39,120 nucleotides of DNA from Deltaproteobacteria bacterium (lineage in GTDB: Bacteria; Desulfobacterota; DSM-4660; Desulfatiglandales; Desulfatiglandaceae): the NCBI GenBank assembly GCA_018644785.1, contig JABGPV010000014.1, positions 1-39,120 on the forward strand. Direction: 5' to 3'. The number at the start of each line of letters is the position of its first letter. Position 1 is the first letter of the stretch. The translations under genes and the position numbers were made by a program. This document shows positions 1 through 7,895 of this stretch, one piece after another. The notes below the pieces were generated by a model. That model searched no databases. It was given only the letters and a program-made list of their open reading frames with translations, and had not been told where the DNA came from.

Positions 1-1
1 C

Positions 2-112
2 TCCTCCCTGCGCGGAAAGCTCGACGATGATCCCAAGAACCCGCGGTTCATCCGCACGGTGCGCGGTGTGGGGTATCTGTTCATGCCGTCTTTGAGTGAG
101 AAGGAATCATGA
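2..112 (+). CDS. OmpR-family response regulator, C-terminal fragment
   Basis: Only the last 36 codons lie in the window; the 5' part is off the left edge. The visible residues (LRGKLDDDPKNPRFIRTVRG, then VGYLF) are the recognition-helix end and C-terminal beta-hairpin wing of a Trans_Reg_C winged-helix DNA-binding domain, the normal C-terminus of OmpR/PhoB-type regulators. The TGA stop at 110-112 overlaps the ATG (109-111) of the downstream histidine kinase, so the two are translationally coupled and form one two-component system. The receiver domain cannot be seen, so the signal and regulon are unknown. Confidence 0.85.
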   Translation, partial: SSLRGKLDDDPKNPRFIRTVRGVGYLFMPSLSEKES

Positions 113-1656
113 ACCCGATACGGTCCCTTTTCCTGAAAATTCTCCTCTGGTTCTTCATGAGCCTGGTTCTGCTGATTGTGATTTTAGCGGGGATTTTTAA
201 CCTGGATTTCCGTTTGCGGCCCGATTCAGCGCTAATCACCGGCCTTGGCGGTCAGGGAAAGGCCCTTGGGCGGGTGATCCTTCGGGAGCTCTATGATTCC
301 AACTACTATGAGTGGGGTTCGATTCTTGAGCGTTTCGGGAATGCCTATGAGCTGGATCTTGTCCTTTGCCAGTCGAATGGACGGATCCTGGTGGGCCCGG
401 ATCGTGCGATTCCAGTCAGGGTAAAGAATTCGCTGCGCGGGGTTGAAAAAGATCTGGTCCGGGTTCATCGACCGCCGCCGCATCCCCCCTTTAATTCCAA
501 TGAAAGATCCGTCCGCGGTGTTCCCCCGAGGCACGGACGACCGCCGGCGTTTGTCTCAGGGAGAAAGAAAGGCGCCGCGCCCTTCCGGCTGCTTCCGCTG
601 CCCCCGCCCGAAAAACTCCGTTTCAAATACCTCTTGCGGACATCTGATCCTACCCGCTATTGGGGCTGGGTGTCGTTTCCTTTTCATGAACGGCGCGAAA
701 ACGCGCCGGTAAACCTGTTTCTGCTGGCGGCGTCCACTTCCATCACCGGAAACGGTCTGTTTTTCAATCCCGTTCCATGGCTTCTTCTGGCGGGTTTTGT
801 CCTGGCAGCCTCCATTTTATTGTGGATTCCACTGGTCAAAAACATCACCCGGCCCATTGCCCGTATCACCGGGGCGGCCGAGGAGATCGCCCGCGGCAAT
901 TTCAATGTCCATGTTGAAGATCAGAGAAAAGATGAGATCGGCCGGCTTGGCGTAGCCATCAATCACATGTCCGGCCAGTTGGAAAACCATATTATGGGGC
1001 AGAAACGGTTTCTGGGAGATATGGCTCACGAACTGGCATCTCCCATCGCACGAATGGAGCTGGGTCTGAGTATTTTCGAGCAGCGCTTGAAAGGCGAAGA
1101 CCAGGATCGCCTGAAGGACATCACTGAAGAAGTCCGTCATATGTCCAACCTGATCAACGAGCTGCTGTCCTTCACCCGGGCCGAAATAGGTTCCGAGAGG
1201 CGGACGGCAAAAATCGTTCCGCTCAGGCCCATCGTATGTTCGGTCATAGAGCGGGAGGGGGCGGCCGGTGTTGAAATCATCAACCGTGTGGCCGATGACA
1301 TCTCAGTATGGGCCGTCGACAGTCTCCTTCATCGCGCACTTTCAAATGTCTTGAGAAACGCCATCCGATATGCAGGCCCGGCGGGACCCATTGAGATCGC
1401 GGTACACAGGGAAGGTGCCAAAGTCCTTCTGGCGGTAACCGACCAGGGTCCCGGTGTACCCGAAGATGCCATCGGCCGCCTCTTCGAACCCTTTTACCGG
1501 CCGGAGGCCGTACGAAACCGCAAGAGCGGTGGGGTAGGCCTTGGTCTGGCCATTGTAAAGACCTGCGTTCAGGCCTGTGGCGGAACCGTCCATGCGGAAA
1601 ACCTTCAACCGAAGGGTTTTTCCATCACCATGGCGCTTTTTAGATCGGAGCCTTAG
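109..1656 (+). CDS. Membrane sensor histidine kinase, CpxA-like
   Basis: A 515-residue two-component sensor kinase. TM helix 1 spans about residues 11-31, a periplasmic sensor region about 32-221, TM helix 2 about 222-242, then a HAMP linker (about 243-295). The HisKA H-box is FLGDMAHELASP with phospho-acceptor His307. The HATPase_c domain has an N-box (SNVLRNAIRYA), a G1 box (DQGPGVP), the F-box region LFEPFYRP and a G2 box (GVGLGLAIVK). Domain order and the H-box resemble CpxA/EnvZ-type kinases. The periplasmic region has an unusual Pro/His/Arg-rich stretch (about 118-170, including HRPPPHPP), which could bind metal, but that is inference. The start overlaps the response regulator stop. The ligand cannot be told from sequence. 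Confidence 0.9.
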   Translation: MNPIRSLFLKILLWFFMSLVLLIVILAGIFNLDFRLRPDSALITGLGGQGKALGRVILRELYDSNYYEWGSILERFGNAYELDLVLCQSNGRILVGPDRAIPVRVKNSLRGVEKDLVRVHRPPPHPPFNSNERSVRGVPPRHGRPPAFVSGRKKGAAPFRLLPLPPPEKLRFKYLLRTSDPTRYWGWVSFPFHERRENAPVNLFLLAASTSITGNGLFFNPVPWLLLAGFVLAASILLWIPLVKNITRPIARITGAAEEIARGNFNVHVEDQRKDEIGRLGVAINHMSGQLENHIMGQKRFLGDMAHELASPIARMELGLSIFEQRLKGEDQDRLKDITEEVRHMSNLINELLSFTRAEIGSERRTAKIVPLRPIVCSVIEREGAAGVEIINRVADDISVWAVDSLLHRALSNVLRNAIRYAGPAGPIEIAVHREGAKVLLAVTDQGPGVPEDAIGRLFEPFYRPEAVRNRKSGGVGLGLAIVKTCVQACGGTVHAENLQPKGFSITMALFRSEP

Positions 1657-1694
1657 AGCCTGTTTGACACCGAGTACACCGAATTTTATATTTT

Positions 1695-2504
1695 TTATGG
1701 CGGTTGGGTAATTCCCCAATCCGCAAGGTAGCCGTCAATGATCCTCTGATAGCTGCCGTCCTTCTTCATTTCTCTTAGAACAATGTCAGCCCTGTCTCTT
1801 AAACTGCCGAGATTATTTGTCTTTGAAAAACCCATATAGGCTGGAAAGGATTGAATGGGGGGTTTAAGTTCCTTGATTTTAACCGAATTGCTTTCCTGAA
1901 GATTAGCTTTAGAATAATAATAATAGGCAACCCAGCGATCACAGGGCAGTATATCAAACCGTCGCCGGAGAAATTTTTTCATATTCAATTCCATTTTCGA
2001 TACATATTCGACATGGGTAATCAGCTTTTTATCTACGGCAGCATCGAAAATACTTCCGTAGCTGAATCTGACCAACCCGAATCTGTACTGATTCAGCTTG
2101 GACAAATCACCATCAAAAACAATGGGAGAATCCCCATGCACAAAAAGGGAAATAGTTTGATCCACTAAGGCCTCTTTGGTGTAATCAGTAAACGCTTCGC
2201 GCTCTTTCTTGTAATAAAAAGTAAAAATTACATCCGATTTTCCGGTCTTAAGGTTTTCTACAGCACGTGGAAAAGGATAAAAATTTATTGATATGGGTTG
2301 GTTCAGGCGTTTAAACAGTTCTTTGACGATGTCGGCTGCAATCCCCTTCACCTCGCCCTGTTCTTCATACTGAAAGGGTGGATAATTGAACGACGCCACC
2401 CTGAGTTCATCAGCAAGGCTTACACCGGCGGCGATCCAGATTGCGATAACGGTCAATAACGTGAAACGAACTTTGTTCATATTAGGCTTCTGCAATGCTT
2501 TCAT
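1695..2504 (-). CDS. Periplasmic solute-binding protein, family 3 (amino-acid-type)
   Basis: An exported SBP_bac_3-type protein of about 269 residues. A signal peptide ends near ADELRVAS. The mature start (RVASFNYPPFQYEEQGE) and the following KGIAADIVKELFKRL are the typical first strand and helix of polar amino-acid-binding proteins, and FTDYTKEALVDQTISLFV matches the usual mid-domain segment. No permease or ATPase lies nearby, so it is either an orphan receptor or works with distant partners. The first ATG (2502-2504) directly follows the TAA of the upstream SIR2-type gene (TAAATG), suggesting coupling. A second ATG eight codons in (start 2480) gives a tighter signal peptide and may be the true start. 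The ligand is unknown. Confidence 0.75.
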   Translation of the reverse strand: MKALQKPNMNKVRFTLLTVIAIWIAAGVSLADELRVASFNYPPFQYEEQGEVKGIAADIVKELFKRLNQPISINFYPFPRAVENLKTGKSDVIFTFYYKKEREAFTDYTKEALVDQTISLFVHGDSPIVFDGDLSKLNQYRFGLVRFSYGSIFDAAVDKKLITHVEYVSKMELNMKKFLRRRFDILPCDRWVAYYYYSKANLQESNSVKIKELKPPIQSFPAYMGFSKTNNLGSLRDRADIVLREMKKDGSYQRIIDGYLADWGITQPP

Positions 2505-3989
2505 TTAAGCACGTGAAAAAATTTGTTCGGCCATTTTTTCATCTTCTAGAAAATTTTCGAATGAAGCGGAAATAAAATTGATACGCTTGGAAAGTCCTTT
2601 GAAGCGGAATTTGAATTGTTCGGATTTGTCCACATTAACGACGAAAATATCGGTTTCCGGCCTTACGCTTTTTTTTAAGATGGCTTTCATATGAATATCA
2701 GCTTCGGGTAAAGAATAACCGATAAACACCACCTTTCTGGCCCTTCTAATCTCTTCAGCCGATTCAATGAACAGACGCGAATTGATGGGGTGGGACAAAT
2801 CTTTCAAATGGGAAGGCGGAACCAACATGGTTTGAAATTCATTCTCATCGCGTGAGCATCTTGCGTTGGATATGCGGGCACAGATATCGTCGGAATCATC
2901 AGGTAAACGGCCCTGCCAATCCGCTTTACTGATCCCTAGATCGATGCCCTTATCCAATGGTGTTAATAAAACCTGATTGCAGCAATTGCAATACTTCCAA
3001 TTCAAGCTGCCGTGAATTTTGATCAATTTTATGGATATGGGTTCCAGATTATCCAGTGAAAGAATGGGTTCACGAGGGTTTACCCACCAGTTTCTAACGT
3101 CAATATCGTCGCTGTGATCGTAATTGGCGAGATTGATACAATAGTCCAGATACATGTTTCTAGGAAACATGTGGAAGAATGCGTCTTCCAAATATGTATC
3201 GTAGTTAAGTGTAATGGTAGAAATATTGGTGTTATATCGGTAAACGGCTTCCCAGAACAGACGATAGACATTTCCGGTGGAGGATGTTGTGGATGAAACA
3301 ATGCAATGGGTCAGTTTAATTAAGGCTTCCTTTATTTCGAGGATGGCACCCAGGGAGTATTTTCGATTCAGACTTTCCCGCTTTTGAATAAAATAGTCCA
3401 AAAAACCGAACACCTCTTCCAAGGTTGGGAATTGGCCGGCCTTTTTATCCCAGGCAAAGTTATCTTCGATGAAATCGCACAGAATAGAATAAGGAACCGA
3501 GTTGCTGATCTCGGGGTCATCTGTATCAAGAAGTAATGGCAGGATATCTTTTTGCAAGGGCGCACCATCGGCGTAGGAGGCTCCAGCGCCGAAGATAAAC
3601 ACCACGTCGCGTTGGCTGGGATAATGAAAGAAGCGTTCGGTATAATTTTTTGACTTGCTGAAAGTGGGTTTACCACCCATAAACTCCTGGTACACTTCAG
3701 AAAGATAGTGTCCATCTTCGGTTTGCCATGCCATCCAGCCGTTAACCGCGCGCTGATCACCAACCTTCTCGACACAATAGACGGCTGCATAACTGATGGA
3801 ATAGGTATGGCCAAAGACTTCGATGCCATTTTTCTGGATATATCCGCTAAATTCCTCTTGAGAACCGGCTTCAGATAGGTACCTGAACAGAACTTTCTGC
3901 CCCACCTCAAGGTAGCCGGCGTCAAGCAGTACGTCCAGGGGCATTTTGCCAAGTGGGATCTCGTTTATTTTAGACATTTCCCCATCCAT
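2505..3989 (-). CDS. SIR2-family protein with N-terminal RAMA-like domain (putative defence NADase)
   Basis: A 494-residue cytoplasmic protein. Residues about 17-103 match the pattern of the RAMA domain (restriction-enzyme adenine methylase associated): a D-x-LLDAGYLEVGQKV opening, a short strand pair, a YSISYAAVY segment and a terminal NGWMAW motif. RAMA domains are predicted or shown to read modified DNA. Residues about 128-450 are a SIR2-like NAD-binding domain: GAGAS at 134-138, LNYDTYLE with Asn262, KIHGSLNW with His326, and IGYSLPEAD at 423-431. A Cys cluster (CNCC at 334-337, then Cys370 and Cys378) sits where related proteins carry a zinc ribbon. Such SIR2 domains hydrolyse NAD in phage-defence systems (ThsA, DSR, Sir2/Ago); that this one does so is inference. 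The gene adjoins transposon debris. A start at the fifth codon (3977) is equally possible. SIR2 assignment is firm; RAMA is moderately sure. Confidence 0.8.
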   Translation of the reverse strand: MDGEMSKINEIPLGKMPLDVLLDAGYLEVGQKVLFRYLSEAGSQEEFSGYIQKNGIEVFGHTYSISYAAVYCVEKVGDQRAVNGWMAWQTEDGHYLSEVYQEFMGGKPTFSKSKNYTERFFHYPSQRDVVFIFGAGASYADGAPLQKDILPLLLDTDDPEISNSVPYSILCDFIEDNFAWDKKAGQFPTLEEVFGFLDYFIQKRESLNRKYSLGAILEIKEALIKLTHCIVSSTTSSTGNVYRLFWEAVYRYNTNISTITLNYDTYLEDAFFHMFPRNMYLDYCINLANYDHSDDIDVRNWWVNPREPILSLDNLEPISIKLIKIHGSLNWKYCNCCNQVLLTPLDKGIDLGISKADWQGRLPDDSDDICARISNARCSRDENEFQTMLVPPSHLKDLSHPINSRLFIESAEEIRRARKVVFIGYSLPEADIHMKAILKKSVRPETDIFVVNVDKSEQFKFRFKGLSKRINFISASFENFLEDEKMAEQIFSRA

Positions 3990-4269
3990 GATCGGGTGAG
4001 ACGGTGGGTGTTAAGAACTCCCTCTTCCGGAACAGATTGTAGGGAATTTCCCTGCGAGTGTCAATGGCGAAATACCCAAACCATCTTTGCTCCTAATTCC
4101 GCTAATTCCGGGTACACGATATTTAATTAATTATTTATTGTGTCCCCTTAATCACGGAGTTTCTGGAATTTCTATAGAATCCCTGCCCTGTTTTTTCCCG
4201 AAGAGGGAAAAGGGGTCACACCTATTTATTTAATTGACACGACACTCCAAAGTCTGCCATGTTTTTACC
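3990..4269. other. Intergenic region upstream of the SIR2-like gene
   Basis: This 280-base stretch holds no credible gene. It is AT-rich around 4110-4140 (several TAATT units) and contains the REP-like repeat listed separately at 4137-4221. The promoter of the minus-strand SIR2-like gene should lie here, but no convincing -35/-10 pair was recognised on that strand. Confidence 0.5.
4137..4221. repeat. REP-like palindromic repeat beside transposase remnant
   Basis: GTGTCCCCTT (4140-4149) and AAGGGGTCAC (4210-4219) form an inverted repeat with 9 of 10 positions matching, enclosing a second palindrome, TTCTATAGAA (4170-4179). Two parts recur elsewhere in the window in the same orientation: ATTGTGTCCCCTTAAT (4137-4152) is identical at 9249-9264, and the 35-bp segment 4165-4199 matches 8738-8772 at 31 of 35 positions. 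A REP-associated Y1 transposase fragment lies immediately downstream, which fits a REP/RAYT relationship (inference). Confidence 0.55.
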
Positions 4270-4431
4270 ATGCCAAGGAACGCTCGCTTTATCATACCCA
4301 ACAATTGCCATCATGCCATCCAGCGGGGTTACAACCGCCAAGACATATTCAAGGATAAACACGATCGGTGTTATTATCTCGAATGGGCCAGAAAATTAGC
4401 GGAGAGATGCCTTGCACCCATCTTCTCATGA
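4270..4431 (+). pseudogene. Truncated REP-associated tyrosine (Y1/IS200-like) transposase
   Basis: The reading frame begins MPRNARFIIPNNCHHAIQRG and continues YNRQDIFKDKHDRCYYLEW. This is the N-terminal signature of Y1_Tnp/RAYT transposases: the MPR start, the region around the HUH strand (here CHHAIQRG), and the Q-D-I-F turn. Family members are usually about 150-330 residues, while this frame stops after 54 codons and nothing downstream continues it, so it is a remnant. The expected catalytic tyrosine helix and the rest of the domain are missing. No upstream ribosome-binding site was seen. It indicates that this intergenic block was formed by decay of a mobile element. Confidence 0.75.
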
Positions 4432-4453
4432 AATCACTACGAGGAGGTTTTGG

Positions 4454-4537
4454 ATGAAGATTGAACTGAAAGAACTTGACGATTTGACTTACAGCGCATT
4501 AAAAAACTCAGGATATGACGACGTTGATCGAAATTGA
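4454..4537 (+). CDS. Possible 27-residue small ORF or remnant
   Basis: A 27-codon ORF (MKIELKELDDLTYSALKNSG, then YDDVDRN) follows a strong Shine-Dalgarno sequence (GAGGAGG at 4441-4447, 7 bases before the ATG). A second frame continues from an internal ATG at 4515 to 4583 (MTTLIEIESEDNLLNALRKA, then AE), as if one slightly longer acidic protein had been split by a frameshift near 4515. The product is not recognised. It could be a decayed antitoxin-like or transposon passenger gene, or chance; the strong ribosome-binding site is the main reason to list it. Confidence 0.25.
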   Translation: MKIELKELDDLTYSALKNSGYDDVDRN

Positions 4538-4648
4538 ATCTGAGGATAATCTTCTAAATGCGTTGCGAAAAGCGGCTGAATAATTGAATCGGCGTGACCC
4601 TCTTTGTCATTTGGCGGGAGTGGTTTGGGAAATGGGAGGTGCTGAGAT

Positions 4649-6064
4649 ATGACGTTTTTTGAAGAAGGAAAAGAGCTCATGTTGAAAATGAGGGGAGCCT
4701 TAAGGCTGGGATGGTATGTTCAGGTTGTGCTGGTGCTGTCTTTTTTGTGGGTTTTTGCTTTCGCAGGGCAAGCTCTTTGTGCTTCTCAAGAATCCCAGCG
4801 TTCCGTTCGACTTCTCACGGATCAGGCGTATCTTTTCCTGGAAAAACTGTACCGCCATTTCCATTCCCATCCCGAGTTGTCATTTCACGAAAAGGAGACG
4901 TCCGCCCGACTGGCCAAAGAACTAAAAAAGATCGGCTTTCACGTGACAACGCAAGTGGGCGGATATGGGGTTGTGGGTATTTTCAAAAACGGCAAAGGTC
5001 CCACGGTCATGATTCGAACGGACATGGATGCACTTCCCGTAACGGAAGGAACCGGTCTCTCCTATGCCAGTCGAATCCGTACGAAGAATGAACGGAATCA
5101 GGATGTGGGTGTCATGCACGCCTGCGGTCATGACATGCATATGACGGTGTTCATGGGGACGGCTTATGTGCTCATGAAAATGAAAGAAAGATGGTCGGGG
5201 ACCCTCATGATGATCGGGCAACCCGCTGAAGAAAAGGGTGCCGGGGCCAGGGCCATGCTGTCAGACGGTCTTTTTGTCCGGTTTCCGATTCCCGATTACG
5301 GTCTGGCATTGCACGTGGCGGCGGACCTTCCCGCTGGCATGGTAGGTTTTCGCAGCGGTTATTCAATGGCCAATGTGGATTCGGTGGATATCACCCTTCA
5401 TGGCACGGGCGGGCACGGTGCAGCCCCTCACAAGACCCAAGATCCCGTTGTGATGGCGGCCCAATTAATCCTGGCGCTTCAGACCATCGTGAGTCGTGAA
5501 ATAAACCCCACGGATCCCGCGGTCATTACTGTCGGGTCGATTCACAGCGGGACTCGACACAACATTATACCGGATGAGGCGTGTCTCCAATTGACGGTCC
5601 GGTCTTTTTCCGAAAAAACCCGGAAACAACTCCTGGCATCCATAAAGCGGATTGCAAACGGCATCGCAGCCGCTGCGGGAGCGCCTGCGCCCACCCTTAA
5701 AATCAGAGAAGATCCCACTCCCGCACTTTACAATGATCCCATCCTTACCAAACGTATGGTGAGGACATTTGAGCGCACCTTGGGTCAGGAGAACGTGGTA
5801 TCCAGGGATCCGGAGATGATCGGGGAAGACTTTGCGCGCTACGGAAGGACAGCGGAGAATATCCCCATTTGTATGTTCCGCCTGGGTGCCGTCGGACAAA
5901 ATCAGTCGGTGAAAAGATCTCTTGACGGAAAAGAACCGCCTTCTTTACATTCAAGCCAGTTTGCCCCCGTGGTAAAGGCGACCATCGAAACGGGGGTCGG
6001 CGCCATGGCAACGGCGGCTCTGGAATTGTTTGAAACCGGACCGCGTAAAACGGACGGCAAATGA
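4649..6064 (+). CDS. Exported M20-family amidohydrolase (amidase/carboxypeptidase)
   Basis: A 471-residue metal-dependent hydrolase of the M20D type (hippurate, N-acyl-amino-acid or IAA-amino-acid hydrolases). Seen motifs: HFHSHPELSFHE near the mature N-terminus, RTDMDALPV, HACGHDMHM with metal ligands Cys159, His161 and Asp162, GQPAEEKGAGA with the catalytic/metal Glu pair, and the lid-domain motif GTGGHGAAPHKTQDPV. An N-terminal signal peptide (hydrophobic about 22-40, cleavage near GQALCASQ) places it in the periplasm or outside, whereas many relatives are cytoplasmic, so a role in scavenging acylated amino acids or peptides is likely. The start is chosen by GGAGGT 8 bases upstream. It stands alone between repeat debris and a lipoprotein gene. 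Confidence 0.9.
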   Translation: MTFFEEGKELMLKMRGALRLGWYVQVVLVLSFLWVFAFAGQALCASQESQRSVRLLTDQAYLFLEKLYRHFHSHPELSFHEKETSARLAKELKKIGFHVTTQVGGYGVVGIFKNGKGPTVMIRTDMDALPVTEGTGLSYASRIRTKNERNQDVGVMHACGHDMHMTVFMGTAYVLMKMKERWSGTLMMIGQPAEEKGAGARAMLSDGLFVRFPIPDYGLALHVAADLPAGMVGFRSGYSMANVDSVDITLHGTGGHGAAPHKTQDPVVMAAQLILALQTIVSREINPTDPAVITVGSIHSGTRHNIIPDEACLQLTVRSFSEKTRKQLLASIKRIANGIAAAAGAPAPTLKIREDPTPALYNDPILTKRMVRTFERTLGQENVVSRDPEMIGEDFARYGRTAENIPICMFRLGAVGQNQSVKRSLDGKEPPSLHSSQFAPVVKATIETGVGAMATAALELFETGPRKTDGK

Positions 6065-6113
6065 AACATATCAGAGGATTAGGCGTTTGGATGCCTTGTT
6101 GATAATTCCTTAT

Positions 6114-6139
6114 TTTTTCTCCTTCTTGAAGGAGAAAAA
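6114..6139. repeat. Perfect 12-bp inverted repeat upstream of lipoprotein gene
   Basis: TTTTTCTCCTTC (6114-6125) and GAAGGAGAAAAA (6128-6139) are perfect inverted complements separated by two bases, about 70 bases upstream of the phospholipase-B-like gene. It lacks a trailing T-run on either strand after a GC-rich stem, so it is not a standard terminator. An operator or an mRNA hairpin are possible. Confidence 0.4.
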
Positions 6140-6209
6140 TGGTATGGTTTTGCCATCTCCAAAAAACACAGCAGGGCAATCATTCGAGAGAAAAAGAGAG
6201 GGGTGCAAC

Positions 6210-7856
6210 ATGCGTTTTCATCTTACCCTTTACAAAAACTGTATATGGGCATCCATCCTTCTTGCCATTTTCCATATCCTTCCAGGATGCAGTGAAGACG
6301 CCTCGCCTGTCACGCCCGCAAGCGGCCGGAACATTACAACTTTTACGCTGGATGAGAATGCAGAAGGCTGTCTGGAAAAAACCGGGTACGTGTATAACCT
6401 CAGCATCGTTTCAAACCATGAAAACAATTATAAAGCTGAATATCAAGCCGGTTTTATTCACGGGCACCTTTTAAAAGATCTGATATTGTCCGCCCGGGAT
6501 AACCTCTGGGATGTTGCCTCCTATGTGGACCCGGCCCATCACACCCGCCCGCCCGCTCTGGAGGAATTGGATCTTGCCAGGGAAATCCTGGAACAAAATT
6601 ATCAGTATACGACGACCACTTTTTTTCGTAAACAGGCCCCACTTCTGCAGTCACGGATGCTGCGTCTCTTTTTCCGTTTGCTGGGCGTTTATCACGGTAC
6701 GAAAGACGCGCACCCTTCGGCGCTCGATTTCAGCGGCAACTGGGTGCCCACTCTCGATTATTTTTCTGATGAAGAACTGGCACTGGGGTATGAAACCGCG
6801 GCGGTTACATTTCTGGATGTGTATTTTGTAAATGCCTTTGCCGATTACCTGGACGCTGTGGAGCCGACCGGTCCGGTCCAGCAGAGATGCACGGCTTTTG
6901 TGTATAAGGCGGACCAAGATATCTTCGTAGCTCACAACTCATGGTTTATCTTTCTGGACCAGAGCATGGGGCTCAGCTACTACATCAACGGCGACTTCTT
7001 TACCATGAATTCCGTGGTGCCCGGCATGATCAGTTCAGAGGCCAGTTTCGGTTATAACAACAAGGGAATCATGTACGATGCCACAACCATCGCTGCTACC
7101 CACAGCGAGGCCAGAACAGATGGATTATGGATGTTCTGGCGGGAAACCCTGGCCGCGCAGTTTGCTGGCTCCATGGATGCCTTTTATGATTTCATTTCCC
7201 TCGAGGCGTCGGGGACCTACATGAACAGCTATATGGTCGTGGATGTGAATGAGACCGAAATCGGCCTGATTGAGATGTCCTATGACACCTTTTTCTATTT
7301 CAAACCGGATGGAAGCGGCGGCTATGATGTCATCACAAGCAAGCCGGGAATCTCCACAGCCTATGATGAGGAGATGTTGCAGCCCGACTATATATTGGGC
7401 TTTAATTACCCGGTATCCATATACCTCCGCGATGAACTCAAAGCGATTGAAAACCGGCCGGCCCGCCGATATCAACTCCTTTCAATGATCCATACGGTTA
7501 CAGATATTGAAAAAGCAAAGAACCTGATTACCTATACGTTTGATCCCGATGAGCCGCTCTCTATTTTCGGCCGGTGGGATCTGGGCTATGGCTGGACGCC
7601 CACACCGCACATTGTCCCTGAGGGCTCGATTGACGCCAAGGCCACTTCCGCCTCCATGATATCATATGTTTCGGATATTAAGGGGATTGTGGATATCGAC
7701 TCACCTTATAAGATGTTTTGGATGAAGTACGGCACACCCAAGATCAACGGGAAACCCTTCATATGGAGTGAATCCATCTGGAAGGACCAGAAGCTCAGAA
7801 ATGTGCCTGACGTGGTGGATGATAATTTTTACTTTCTAAACTTGAACATTCGTTAA
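6210..7856 (+). CDS. Phospholipase-B-like / C45-type Ntn-hydrolase lipoprotein
   Basis: A 548-residue lipoprotein. The signal (MRFHLTLYKNCIWASILLAI, then FHILPGC) has a lipobox ending at Cys27. The mature part carries GFIHGHLLKDLI, then RCTAFVYKADQDIFVAHNSW with Cys227 at the expected autocatalytic nucleophile position, then SEASFGYNNKGIMYDATTI and a central SYMVVDVNETEIGLIEMSYD. These fit the phospholipase B-like (PLBD) and acyl-CoA:6-aminopenicillanate acyltransferase-like Ntn-hydrolase fold, in which the chain is cleaved before the Cys. The substrate, probably an acyl amide or phospholipid ester in the envelope, is inferred. The frame is open upstream to 6030, but the ATG at 6210 is chosen because a GAGAGGGG ribosome-binding site precedes it and the signal peptide starts there. 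Confidence 0.7.
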   Translation: MRFHLTLYKNCIWASILLAIFHILPGCSEDASPVTPASGRNITTFTLDENAEGCLEKTGYVYNLSIVSNHENNYKAEYQAGFIHGHLLKDLILSARDNLWDVASYVDPAHHTRPPALEELDLAREILEQNYQYTTTTFFRKQAPLLQSRMLRLFFRLLGVYHGTKDAHPSALDFSGNWVPTLDYFSDEELALGYETAAVTFLDVYFVNAFADYLDAVEPTGPVQQRCTAFVYKADQDIFVAHNSWFIFLDQSMGLSYYINGDFFTMNSVVPGMISSEASFGYNNKGIMYDATTIAATHSEARTDGLWMFWRETLAAQFAGSMDAFYDFISLEASGTYMNSYMVVDVNETEIGLIEMSYDTFFYFKPDGSGGYDVITSKPGISTAYDEEMLQPDYILGFNYPVSIYLRDELKAIENRPARRYQLLSMIHTVTDIEKAKNLITYTFDPDEPLSIFGRWDLGYGWTPTPHIVPEGSIDAKATSASMISYVSDIKGIVDIDSPYKMFWMKYGTPKINGKPFIWSESIWKDQKLRNVPDVVDDNFYFLNLNIR

Positions 7857-7895
7857 GGTTTAAAAAGAAATCATGTTTCCCCTTGGATTCTTGGG

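Noticed and set aside
6114..6139. Rho-independent terminator for the M20 gene
   Set aside because: The stem is AT-rich with the T-run before rather than after it, and both strands end in A-rich sequence.
6030..6209. Upstream extension of the phospholipase-B-like lipoprotein gene
   Set aside because: The extension would overlap the M20 gene and put a signal peptide at residue 61; the ATG at 6210 has a better ribosome-binding site.
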